DNA from: JACZWL01 sp046756445
Lineage (GTDB): Bacteria > Pseudomonadota > Gammaproteobacteria > Steroidobacterales > Woeseiaceae
DNA: 7,676 bases
Reading direction: 5' to 3'
NCBI GenBank assembly: GCA_046756445.1
Contig: JBHHWI010000125.1
Coordinates: forward strand, 1 to 7,676
Shown one piece after another: positions 1 to 6,027 of this stretch (its first letter is position 1; every line of letters starts with the position of its first letter). Under the pieces are notes generated by a model. The model had not been told where the DNA came from. It saw only the letters and a program-made list of their open reading frames with translations, and did not search any database. The translations under genes were made by a program, and so were the position numbers.

Positions 1-59
1 TCGGTGAGGCGCTGATCGGCGTCGGCTATGCGATCAGATACGTACTGGCGGCGGCCTAG
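1..59 (+). CDS. C-terminal fragment of an unknown protein
   Basis: The frame beginning at position 3 is open from the window edge and ends at TAG 57-59. It gives an 18-residue tail, GEALIGVGYAIRYVLAAA, which is small-residue-rich and hydrophobic, as at the end of a membrane or membrane-associated protein. The next gene starts 9 bp after this stop on the same strand, so the two are probably in one operon. The fragment is too short to assign a family. That it is a gene end is inferred from the tight junction with the next gene. Confidence 0.5.
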   Translation, partial: GEALIGVGYAIRYVLAAA

Positions 60-68
60 TAGGTGCTT

Positions 69-614
69 ATGAAATCCCTGGGATACCTGTTATTGATCGG
101 CGGCTTCCTGGCGGCGGCGTATTCCACTGCGCTGGACCCGCGGCTGACCGACTGGGGCCTGTTCGTGCCGGCCGCCCTTGCCGCGATTGCCGGTGTGTAC
201 CTGATCAAGACGCATGCGCGGGGTCATGCCCGGTCCGATGCCGTGCTGTCGGCAAATCGCACCGAGCTGCGAGAGTCCCTGGGCAACATCGTGCGGGACC
301 TGGAGCAGATCAGGGACGATTCGGCGTCGATGTCGACCACCGAAATACGCGACGCGATCGATAAGAAGCTGCGCAATGATCTGCGCCGCTTTGCGGACGC
401 TCGCGACAGCATGGTGCACCTTTACGGGCTGCAGGCCTACGCCGATATCATGAGCGATTTCGCGGCCGGCGAGCGCTACGTCAATCGGGTCTGGTCGGCC
501 GCTGCGGATGACTACGATGCCGAGGCCGGCTCCTACCTTCACAAGGCCCTGGCCCAGTTCCGGGATGCCGTCGAGCGGCTGGAGGCGGCAGGCCAAAAGG
601 CCGCCGGAACCTGA
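69..614 (+). CDS. Small membrane protein, two N-terminal helices and a helical cytoplasmic domain
   Basis: I do not recognise a family. The 181-aa product starts at ATG 69, chosen over the in-frame GTG at 63 because AGG at 61-63 sits 5 nt upstream as a weak Shine-Dalgarno. Residues 4-19 and about 30-47 are hydrophobic and probably form a membrane hairpin, with a short loop containing Asp23 and Pro24. Residues about 50-175 are charged and mostly helix-forming. One stretch (about 66-115) is rich in Arg, Asp and Glu and could be a coiled coil or four-helix-bundle segment. A Lys/Arg/His-rich patch follows the second helix (KTHARGHAR, residues 47-55), so by the positive-inside rule the C-terminal domain faces the cytoplasm. 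It lies 9 bp behind the previous gene, so an operon is likely. The role is unknown. Codon usage matches the neighbouring GC-rich genes. Confidence 0.85.
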   Translation: MKSLGYLLLIGGFLAAAYSTALDPRLTDWGLFVPAALAAIAGVYLIKTHARGHARSDAVLSANRTELRESLGNIVRDLEQIRDDSASMSTTEIRDAIDKKLRNDLRRFADARDSMVHLYGLQAYADIMSDFAAGERYVNRVWSAAADDYDAEAGSYLHKALAQFRDAVERLEAAGQKAAGT

Positions 615-673
615 GATCTCACTTGAGTTATCGCCATAAGTTATTGTTTCTTTGTGAAATTGTGAGGTAATCC

Positions 674-704
674 TTGGCTTCACCGGGGGTACATCGGGTA
701 TATT
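674..704 (+). promoter_or_regulatory. Candidate promoter for the alpha/beta hydrolase
   Basis: The 97-bp gap before the hydrolase is AT-richer than its surroundings. It holds TATATT at 699-704, a 5/6 match to a sigma-70 -10 box, with TTGGCT at 674-679 as a possible -35 box. The spacer of 19 bp is longer than ideal. The implied start site is about 711, directly before the GTG start at 712, so the message would have almost no leader. A second, weaker pair (TTGTTT 644-649 and TAATCC 668-673) would give a conventional leader. Confidence 0.35.
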
Positions 705-711
705 TCGGGCC

Positions 712-1512
712 GTGACCAAGCGTCGAGCCATTCTCACGGAGGCGGAAACGCCGGCGGATGATGCCAGCCCGCCGTCGCTGCTGCTGTCCCTGATCGAGGC
801 GCCGCGGGCGTTATCCGAGGCGACCGCGCTGATCCCGACCCACCCGATCCTGTCCAGCCTGCCGGGCGGCGACGGGCATGCCGTCATGACCCTGCCGGGG
901 CTTCTGGCGACCGACTACTCCCTGTCGCTGATGCGCGCATACCTCAGGCGCTGGGGCTATGACGCGAGACGGTGGAAGCTCGGCAGGAACACCGGGGTGA
1001 CCCGGCAACGGGATATCGAGAAGATGCTCGACGAGCGCCTCGAGGCCTTGTACGTCGAGAGCGGCGGCAAGGTCAGCCTCGTCGGCTGGAGTCTCGGTGG
1101 CCTGTTCGCGAGGGAGATGGCGCGCCGGAATCCGCAGTTCGTTCGCACCGTCATCACCCTCGGCAGCCCGACGGGCAACCCGAAGTCGACGACCATCTGG
1201 CGCTTGTACGAGTACGTGTCGGGGACGAGTCTTTCGGACCGCGCGATTCGGCAAAGGATCGAGGATTTTCGGAAACCGCTTCCCGACCTGCCCGTCACAT
1301 CGATCTACAGCAAGACCGATGCGGTGGTCTCATGGCGGATCGCGACGATTCCTGCCGGGGACATGGCCGAGAACATCGGCATTCGCATGAGTCATTTCGG
1401 CATGGGATTCAACCCGGTCGTATTCTTTGCGATAGCCGATCGCCTGAGTCAGGCGGAAGGCGAGTGGTCGCCTTTCGAAATCAGCGGATTCCGCAGGCTC
1501 TTTTATCACTAG
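712..1512 (+). CDS. Alpha/beta hydrolase (lipase/esterase-like)
   Basis: This 266-aa protein has an alpha/beta-hydrolase fold. The nucleophile elbow is G-W-S-L-G-G at residues 125-130 (Ser127). The probable acid is Asp203 in SKTDAVVSW, and the base is His228 in MSHFGMG, so the Ser-Asp-His triad is complete and correctly ordered. The region just after MTLPGLLATD (from about residue 58) resembles the oxyanion-side strand of the COG1075-type lipase/esterase group. No signal peptide is visible, so it is probably cytoplasmic. An ester substrate is likely from the family, but which one cannot be told. The start is GTG 712 with no Shine-Dalgarno; the next in-frame ATG (near residue 58) would cut into the fold. 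It converges on the NERD-like gene with a 34-bp gap. An acyl-transfer rather than hydrolytic role is possible. Confidence 0.88.
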   Translation: MTKRRAILTEAETPADDASPPSLLLSLIEAPRALSEATALIPTHPILSSLPGGDGHAVMTLPGLLATDYSLSLMRAYLRRWGYDARRWKLGRNTGVTRQRDIEKMLDERLEALYVESGGKVSLVGWSLGGLFAREMARRNPQFVRTVITLGSPTGNPKSTTIWRLYEYVSGTSLSDRAIRQRIEDFRKPLPDLPVTSIYSKTDAVVSWRIATIPAGDMAENIGIRMSHFGMGFNPVVFFAIADRLSQAEGEWSPFEISGFRRLFYH

Positions 1513-1519
1513 CGCGCAC

Positions 1520-1539
1520 ATTGCGCCAACTGGTGCAAT
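1520..1539. terminator. Short hairpin between convergent genes
   Basis: ATTGCGCC and GGTGCAAT pair as 8 bp (one G-U) around the loop AACT. The hairpin lies exactly between the stop codons of the two convergent genes (1510-1512 and 1547-1549). It has no real T tract on either side, so it is at best a weak bidirectional terminator. Confidence 0.35.
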
Positions 1540-1546
1540 ATTCAGG

Positions 1547-2410
1547 CTAGGAGCGCGTGCAGCGTCGGGTCAGGGCTTCCTGAAGTTCGTCGACTTCTTC
1601 GTGCATCAAGTAGTCGTTCTGATCTTTCCAGCCGCGCAGCATGACCAGGTTGCATTCGTTTACGATCAGGTGCTCGGTACTCGATTGTGACTCGATTTCC
1701 CATCCGGGAATCGCGACGACGGAACGCACTCGCACCTCATGCCCCAGCATCCTCCCGAATTCCAGCGCCAGTTGCTTGTTGCGTTTAAGAAATTCGGCAA
1801 GCGAACGAGAATACCGGCCCGGAGCAAACGCCAGAATATCGCCATCCAGCCGGACCCGGTTGTCCTTTCCGGGCCTGCGGGCAACGACGTTGACCGCATA
1901 AACGCCGTGCAGCCCGACGATAACGTTGTCGATCACCCCTGAGCCGCAGGGCACATCGTGAAATACCCTGTTCATGTTTGCGCTCAGTTTTTGCAGGCCG
2001 TGACCGGCGGCGATGCTGGCGTCACGCACGAACTGGGTCCGGCGTCTGGCCAGCACTACGGCGAAGAATCGACAGGCTGCGTACAGCGCTACGGCTGCCA
2101 ATACCGCCACGACCAGGCTCAGTTGCCACCCCGGCAAGTCGCCGAAGATCGCGTCGGGCTCAAGGGAGTAGCTGACGGCGAAGATCACGACGAAGACCAG
2201 CGCGGATGCCAGGTAGGTATGAAGGCGGCGGGTCAGCCGGTCCAGATCGTCGCGAAACCGCTGTGCCGCCTCCAGCATGATGGTGCCGGGAAAGCTGCTC
2301 GAATCGCCGAGGTTTCTGGTGATCGTGTGCCAGGAATTCGCGGCGAGCAGGAACCCAAAGGTGGCGACCAGCGCGATCGATGCTGCGGTGCTGAATGCCT
2401 CTAGACTCAT
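1547..2410 (-). CDS. Membrane protein with a degenerate NERD-like domain
   Basis: The 287-aa product has hydrophobic segments at about residues 8-25, 66-82 and 96-120, then a soluble domain. Residues about 137-255 resemble the nuclease-related domain (NERD): a conserved IDN-x-I-V-G-x-x-G-V-Y strand pair at 160-171, a basic turn, the strand VRLDGDILAF, and VRSVVAIPGWEIE at 228-240, where family members have a similar 'PGW' strand. Known NERD proteins carry Asp followed by E-x-K, as in PD-(D/E)XK nucleases. Here Asp161 is kept, but the E-x-K position reads Asn174-Val-Val176, so cleavage is unlikely and a binding or structural role is more plausible. The start is ATG 2410 with a weak AGG 5 nt upstream. 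A CRP-like site sits upstream at 2472-2487. The family call rests on motif memory, not a search. Confidence 0.75.
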   Translation of the reverse strand: MSLEAFSTAASIALVATFGFLLAANSWHTITRNLGDSSSFPGTIMLEAAQRFRDDLDRLTRRLHTYLASALVFVVIFAVSYSLEPDAIFGDLPGWQLSLVVAVLAAVALYAACRFFAVVLARRRTQFVRDASIAAGHGLQKLSANMNRVFHDVPCGSGVIDNVIVGLHGVYAVNVVARRPGKDNRVRLDGDILAFAPGRYSRSLAEFLKRNKQLALEFGRMLGHEVRVRSVVAIPGWEIESQSSTEHLIVNECNLVMLRGWKDQNDYLMHEEVDELQEALTRRCTRS

Positions 2411-2443
2411 GCGGGCCTGCCCGGGCCGAAGGGGAAGTAGTCC

Positions 2444-2449
2444 AGATTA
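2444..2449 (-). promoter_or_regulatory. Candidate -10 box of the NERD-like gene
   Basis: On the minus strand this reads TAATCT. It would place the start site near 2437 and give a leader of about 26 nt. The CRP-like site centred at 2479.5 would then lie at -42.5, close to the class II CRP position of -41.5. No good -35 box is seen, as expected for an activator-dependent promoter. Confidence 0.4.
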
Positions 2450-2471
2450 GCCGTCGTGGTATCCGGTCCTC

Positions 2472-2487
2472 TGTGACACAGATCACA
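2472..2487. promoter_or_regulatory. CRP/Vfr-type operator 1 (exact TGTGA-N6-TCACA)
   Basis: The sequence TGTGACACAGATCACA contains both conserved half-sites without a mismatch. It lies 61 bp upstream of the NERD-like start codon and is about -42.5 from that gene's predicted start site. CRP with cAMP, or the homologue Vfr, recognises this pattern. Which protein acts here is inferred. Confidence 0.75.
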
Positions 2488-2528
2488 CTGATCGGCATTC
2501 CGCTTGCCGGTGTGCGCCTCGGTTGATC

Positions 2529-2544
2529 TGTGATTGCTGTCACA
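2529..2544. promoter_or_regulatory. CRP/Vfr-type operator 2 (exact TGTGA-N6-TCACA)
   Basis: TGTGATTGCTGTCACA is a second mismatch-free site, centred 57 bp from the first. It is 73 bp upstream of the lipoprotein start codon and about -42.5 from that gene's predicted start site. Confidence 0.75.
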
Positions 2545-2563
2545 GCCGGCTGTGCGACAGGCC

Positions 2564-2572
2564 TGCTACGGT
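2564..2572 (+). promoter_or_regulatory. Candidate extended -10 of the DUF2799-like gene
   Basis: The sequence TGCTACGGT has an extended -10 TG and a weak hexamer TACGGT (2567-2572). The implied start site is about 2579, a leader of about 39 nt, with CRP site 2 centred at -42.5. The weak hexamer fits a promoter that needs an activator. Confidence 0.35.
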
Positions 2573-2617
2573 CGAAACACGTCGGCGATACCGAAGCGGA
2601 TATTTGCGAGGGATGAC

Positions 2618-3250
2618 ATGCAGATCAAATGGGTGGGCATACTGGCGGTTACCATAACGATGGTCCTCAGCGCTTGTGCGACGATGAGTGGCGACGAGTG
2701 CACAACCGGCGACTGGCGGATGATCGGTTTCGAAGACGGCTCGAAGGGCTATGGCGCCGAGCGTCTCGGCGAACACCGCAAGGCATGTGCCAGGCATGGC
2801 GTCACGCCCGACCTGCAGGCATACCGGACCGGACGCGAGGAAGGCCTGAGGGATTTTTGTCAGCCGTCCCGGGGATTCAATCTCGGGGCGAGAGGCGGCC
2901 GCTATGACGGTGTTTGCTCGGTCGATATGGAATCCGACTTTCTCGACGCCTATCGTGCCGGGTATCACCTGTATGAACTGCAGTCTGCCGTTAACTCGGC
3001 CAACTACCAGATCAACGCGAGACAACACGAGCTGGATGATGTCCACGACCTGATTCGGGAAAAAGAAGCGCTGCTCATTGCCGAGGAAACGAGGACGCAG
3101 GACCGCATTCTGATTCTGGCCGATCTCAAAGACCTGTCCGAACAATCAGGCAGGCTCGAGGCGGAAATCCTGATGCTCGTCGACGACCGGGCGCGCCACG
3201 AGGAGCAGCTCGCGGATTACCAGGCATCGGTCGCACATTTCGGCTACTAG
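2618..3250 (+). CDS. DUF2799-like lipoprotein with C-terminal coiled coil
   Basis: The 210-aa product begins with a lipoprotein signal peptide ending in the lipobox L-S-A-C, so Cys20 is the predicted lipidated residue. Ala follows it rather than Asp, which favours the outer membrane. The start is ATG 2618 with GAGGG 5 nt upstream; the longer frame from TTG 2534 begins inside a CRP operator and is rejected. Residues about 28-120 match what I know of DUF2799: Cys then GDW-x-x-IGFEDG, a His-x5-Cys segment, a Y-x-x-G-R-x-x-G-L repeat-like segment, Cys81, G-x-x-G-x-Y-x-G-V-C, and Y-x-x-G-Y-x-L-Y. Cys28, 57, 81 and 100 could form two disulfides in the periplasm. Residues about 121-205 are charged and heptad-like, a probable coiled coil. 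Molecular function is unknown. It is divergent from the NERD-like gene, probably under CRP control, and convergent with the phospholipase D gene at a 30-bp gap. Confidence 0.85.
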   Translation: MQIKWVGILAVTITMVLSACATMSGDECTTGDWRMIGFEDGSKGYGAERLGEHRKACARHGVTPDLQAYRTGREEGLRDFCQPSRGFNLGARGGRYDGVCSVDMESDFLDAYRAGYHLYELQSAVNSANYQINARQHELDDVHDLIREKEALLIAEETRTQDRILILADLKDLSEQSGRLEAEILMLVDDRARHEEQLADYQASVAHFGY

Positions 3251-3280
3251 CCCGAATATTACGCCAGTGTGACGCGCTCG

Positions 3281-4840
3281 CTACAACAGCTCGTCAACCG
3301 CTCTTTCTGTCAGTCGCTGGGTAAACGAGACATCGACGCGCTCCGTGATTTCCGTCGAGATTGCCAGGTCGGGGATAAATAATTCGTCCAGTAGCCGATC
3401 AACGGTACCGGCATGCGACGTGGCGAGATTCAGTTCCTTGTTGACCTCGAGGCTCAGCTTGTCGTAATTGGCCGTTCCCAGGCAGGCCCAGCCGTCGATG
3501 ACCGCTGCCTTGACGTGGCTCATGCCCGGGTAAATGAAAACCCGGATGCCGTTATCGAGCAAGGTGTTGATGGCGACCTGGTTGCTGGCATTCACCAGAC
3601 CGTGGTTTCCGCGGTCCGGCAATATGATCCGCACGTCGACACCACGGCGGCGTGCTTTCGCCAGCTCATAGGTAATCAGGTCGTCCGAGAAGTACGCGTT
3701 TTCAATCAATATGTAGCTTTTCGCCCTGCGGATAGCTTCGACCTGTGCGCGGTAGATCTGCGAATCGAAGTTCTGCGTATAGAGCGCCCGAACGGGGTAG
3801 CCCTGGTCGTCGGCGCGTTTTTTCTTGCCGCGCAGGATTCTCAGGAAATTGGCGACATCACCGAAGAAGCCGGCGCGTGCCCATGCCTTGTCCGAATCGT
3901 ATTGAAGCTGGTCGACGATCGGCCCCGTCACTTCCATCATCAGGTCGTGCCACTCGTAGCGGTATTCGCGGCCGATGTTCATGCCGCCGACGAAGGCGAT
4001 CTTCTTGTCGACGATCGTCGTCTTGGTGTGATCGCCCATATACATAAAGGGGTTCGCCCGGTTGCGGACTTTGACCTTCGAGTCCTTGCGCAGGTAACGG
4101 GAAATGGACAGCGGGCCGCGGAAACCCTCGGGCAGCGAGTCCGGATCCGTCTGCATGGCGACCATGTTGCCCAGCGCATCGATCTGTATCCGGACCCGTA
4201 CATCCCTGGATTTTTGTTTGAGCAGATCGGCGATTTGTACGGCGAAATCGTCGTTGTCGAAGATGTAGGTCCGAATGTCGACGGATTGCTCGGCAGCGCC
4301 AATGACGTCCAGGTAGCGCGTAAAGAACTGCTCGCCGTCGGTCAGGAAGGTGATCCTCCCCCGGGAGCTCTTGTGGCCGACGATCCTGTCGAGGTCTTTT
4401 TCCCATTGCCCGAGATCCATGCCCTCGCCATGGCTGATATCGGGTATCGGTTTGTTCTCGAGCGCGGGCAGCTGAAACGTGCTGATAGCGCCGCGACGGA
4501 AAAACCCGGTCACCGATTTCAGGGCAAACGATGCAAGTGACGCCGTGTTCGAAACCGGACGGTTGACCGGATCCACATGGATTGCGCGGGAATACAATAC
4601 GGCCGCCTGAGACGCGAAGGTCGCTTTTCGCAGGGTTTTGCTGCTGCGAACCCGGCGGGCATCTCCATCGGGCGCCGCTACGATGATCTCTGCGTGAGTC
4701 TCGTGCTCGCCGGCGATGGCTGCCGGCTGTGTACCCGGGCCGCTGGCGCATCCTGCCAGCGCGGCGCTCACGAGGAGCATGCATGCCGCCGCTCTCGAGG
4801 CTGCCCGGGCGAGATTTGTGTTGCTGTTCGAGCTGTTCAT
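3281..4840 (-). CDS. Lipoprotein of the phospholipase D / cardiolipin synthase superfamily
   Basis: The 519-aa protein has a signal peptide ending in L-A-G-C (Cys31, next residue Ala), so it is probably an outer-membrane lipoprotein. Two complete HKD motifs are present: H271-x-K273-x4-D278, followed by GGMN, and H442-x-K444-x4-D449, followed by GTANYD. The first half also has NIGREY...WHDLMMEVTGP and the second VNKELNL, which are cardiolipin-synthase-type signatures. Family members make or exchange phosphatidyl groups through a phospho-His intermediate. Whether this one makes cardiolipin, hydrolyses phospholipid or acts on another phosphodiester is open. The outer-membrane lipoprotein form is unlike the inner-membrane Cls enzymes. 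The start ATG 4840 is supported by GGAG 7 nt upstream. It is convergent with the DUF2799-like gene and divergent from the NTF2-like gene. Confidence 0.9.
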   Translation of the reverse strand: MNSSNSNTNLARAASRAAACMLLVSAALAGCASGPGTQPAAIAGEHETHAEIIVAAPDGDARRVRSSKTLRKATFASQAAVLYSRAIHVDPVNRPVSNTASLASFALKSVTGFFRRGAISTFQLPALENKPIPDISHGEGMDLGQWEKDLDRIVGHKSSRGRITFLTDGEQFFTRYLDVIGAAEQSVDIRTYIFDNDDFAVQIADLLKQKSRDVRVRIQIDALGNMVAMQTDPDSLPEGFRGPLSISRYLRKDSKVKVRNRANPFMYMGDHTKTTIVDKKIAFVGGMNIGREYRYEWHDLMMEVTGPIVDQLQYDSDKAWARAGFFGDVANFLRILRGKKKRADDQGYPVRALYTQNFDSQIYRAQVEAIRRAKSYILIENAYFSDDLITYELAKARRRGVDVRIILPDRGNHGLVNASNQVAINTLLDNGIRVFIYPGMSHVKAAVIDGWACLGTANYDKLSLEVNKELNLATSHAGTVDRLLDELFIPDLAISTEITERVDVSFTQRLTERAVDELL

Positions 4841-4917
4841 CTTTTGACTCCGGTCGGGGCCTGGCCCGTTGCATTGGAATCAAATGTAGTGATGAACGCT
4901 TGTAAGCAACTGATCTA

Positions 4918-4925
4918 AATATAAT
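4918..4925. promoter_or_regulatory. Overlapping -10-like boxes on both strands
   Basis: The AT-rich core gives TATAAT on + (4920-4925) and TATATT on - (4918-4923). The minus-strand box could serve the phospholipase D gene with a leader of about 70 nt. The + box points toward the NTF2-like gene but lies nearly 200 bp upstream of it. Neither has a convincing -35 box at 16-18 bp (TTGTAA at 4900-4905 is only 14 bp away). I see nothing else in the gap 4841-5117. Confidence 0.3.
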
Positions 4926-5117
4926 TGTTTCAGAAAGGTTTCCTGATGGTCGGATGAAGAACAGCTGAGGACGGCTTCGAACCGCCCGGTTCGGGTCACC
5001 GACGAGTGCAGAGGCAGGCGCTTGGTCGGGGCCGATCGGGTATCCGGGGACACGGGTCACATGGTTGGATTAAACTGCGCAATACGCCGGCAGATGGCTG
5101 CCGTGAGGGAGAGAACC

Positions 5118-5516
5118 ATGAACATAAAAACGATATTCGGCTGTGCAATTTGCCTGATCATGGTGGGCGCCGTTGCATATGCGGATGAATCCGATGCGTT
5201 GGTACAGCTGGACAAGGAATGGGGAGAAGCCGAGGGACCGGAGGCCATTGAGCCTCTGCTCGCCGACGACATCGTGGCTCTGGGCCTGGAGGGCGTGGGG
5301 GGCAAGTCACAGATACTCGAGGCCGCAGCAAGCGACGACGCGCCGACGGGACCCTACGTTGCCGGGGACTACAAGGTTCGTTTTCTTAGCAAAGACGTTG
5401 CCGTGATGACTCACAGCGCGGCCGAGCCAGATCCCCATTGGAGCATGCATATCTGGCAAAAACGGGACGGCAAGTGGCAGGTCGCCGCTACGGCAACCGT
5501 GCCTATTGAAGAGTAA
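5118..5516 (+). CDS. Small secreted NTF2-like (DUF4440-type) protein
   Basis: The 132-aa product starts at ATG 5118, preceded by the purine-rich GAGGGAGAG (5105-5113), a good ribosome site. The upstream in-frame GTG at 5022 is rejected because it would bury the signal peptide. Residues 1-22 form a Sec signal peptide with probable cleavage after AYA (Ala22/Asp23). The mature part, about 110 aa, is close to one NTF2-like cone: a first helix (LVQLDKEWGEAEG), a helix leading to LLADDIVALG, a 'G-x-x-x-I-L' helix, then strands ending in HIWQKRDGKWQVAATATV, the usual last strands of DUF4440/SnoaL-like proteins. Such folds bind small ligands or act as isomerases or accessory domains; no catalytic residues can be assigned. 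It is divergent from the phospholipase D gene. A large hairpin begins 28 bp after its stop. Confidence 0.8.
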   Translation: MNIKTIFGCAICLIMVGAVAYADESDALVQLDKEWGEAEGPEAIEPLLADDIVALGLEGVGGKSQILEAAASDDAPTGPYVAGDYKVRFLSKDVAVMTHSAAEPDPHWSMHIWQKRDGKWQVAATATVPIEE

Positions 5517-5544
5517 TTACTCTCCAAATAAGTCTGATCTCCGT

Positions 5545-5603
5545 CGACTGTCTTTCCGGAGGGGCCGCGGCTGCAGCAACCGGCCCTTCCGGACGGATAG
5601 TCG
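5545..5603. repeat. Long imperfect hairpin (23-position stem, 13-nt loop)
   Basis: Positions 5545-5567 pair with 5581-5603: 22 of 23 positions pair, three of them G-U, with one T/C mismatch. The loop is 5568-5580. It lies just downstream of the NTF2-like gene, so it may end or protect that transcript. It lacks a following T tract, so it is not a standard intrinsic terminator. A REP-like element or a structured RNA are alternatives. Confidence 0.6.
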
Positions 5604-5625
5604 CCGACAGGCGAGGGCCTGTCGG
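5604..5625. repeat. Perfect 9-bp hairpin with GAGG loop
   Basis: CCGACAGGC (5604-5612) and GCCTGTCGG (5617-5625) pair perfectly around GAGG. The hairpin directly abuts the 59-nt hairpin. No T tract follows. The bases just after it (CGGAAGGG, 5623-5630) can instead pair with CCCTTCCG (5584-5591) in the right arm of the first hairpin, so the two structures can compete. Confidence 0.55.
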
Positions 5626-5650
5626 AAGGGGTCTCGCGCCTGGCCAAGCG

Positions 5651-5701
5651 AATGTCCGCTTAGCCTAATCGGACATTGACGTCATCCAATGAAGGCATTG
5701 G
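5651..5701. repeat. Cluster of three short palindromes
   Basis: AATGTCCG (5651-5658) and CGGACATT (5670-5677) form an inverted repeat with an 11-bp spacer. It is followed at once by the perfect palindrome TGACGTCA (5677-5684), then by CCAATG/CATTGG (5686-5691 and 5696-5701) around AAGG. Such a stack can be an operator region for dimeric regulators or an RNA structure. No recognised gene starts immediately on either side, so its target is unclear. Confidence 0.45.
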
Positions 5702-5710
5702 CGCCATGAT

Positions 5711-6013
5711 TTATTCATGCTGAGTACCGATCGTATTGTCGACGAGTTGATGGACCGTATCAACTTGCTGGCTCCACGGTGCGAGCCCGTCTCTTATATA
5801 CGCGTCATATCGATCAATATTAGAGCTGAAGTTATTGATGAACTTTTGATTTGTACGCATTTTCTCCAAATTGCAGCGAAAATGAGTCGAGACCTCGCCT
5901 CCATCTTCATCAAAAAACGACTCCAGCTGAATAAGGTCAGGATATGCCGACGGCAGATCGATTGTGCCTGCTATCTGAATGTTAATCAGGAATTCCAGGA
6001 CTGCCTTGATCTG
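5711..6013 (-). pseudogene. Open frame of about 100 codons without a normal start; probable gene remnant
   Basis: On the minus strand the frame is open from just after a TAA (6014-6016) to TAA 5711-5713. It encodes a protein-like, acidic product with segments such as LPSAYPDLIQLESFFDED, KFINNFSSNIDRYDAYIRDG and APWSQQVDTVHQLVDNT. There is no ATG or GTG near its beginning; the first TTG and ATG lie halfway in and would leave only about 50 aa. It therefore looks like the 3' part of a gene whose 5' end is lost or frame-shifted. In another frame just upstream, minus ATG 6111 begins a 23-residue signal- or membrane-helix-like peptide (MSKPIGCIAVFVLLML...) ending at a stop at 6040-6042. This could be the displaced N-terminus. 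The opposite strand is also open here (5717-6127), but its product is Cys/Arg-rich and looks like a shadow. No family is recognised. Confidence 0.35.
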
Positions 6014-6027
6014 TTACAGTCCGACCA

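Noticed and set aside
90..887. 265-codon minus-strand frame
   Set aside because: Antisense to two + strand genes with sensible proteins; low-complexity composition and no ribosome site.
2534..2617. Upstream TTG start for the DUF2799-like gene
   Set aside because: It lies inside a CRP operator and upstream of the predicted promoter, and it would put 28 residues before the signal peptide.
3413..4540. 375-codon open frame on the + strand
   Set aside because: It is antisense to the phospholipase D gene, whose two HKD motifs and lipobox are clear. It has no ribosome site or recognisable domain and arises from GC-rich codon bias.
3858..5060. 400-codon minus-strand frame
   Set aside because: Arg/Pro/Ser-rich shadow of the phospholipase D gene in another frame that also runs into the intergenic region.
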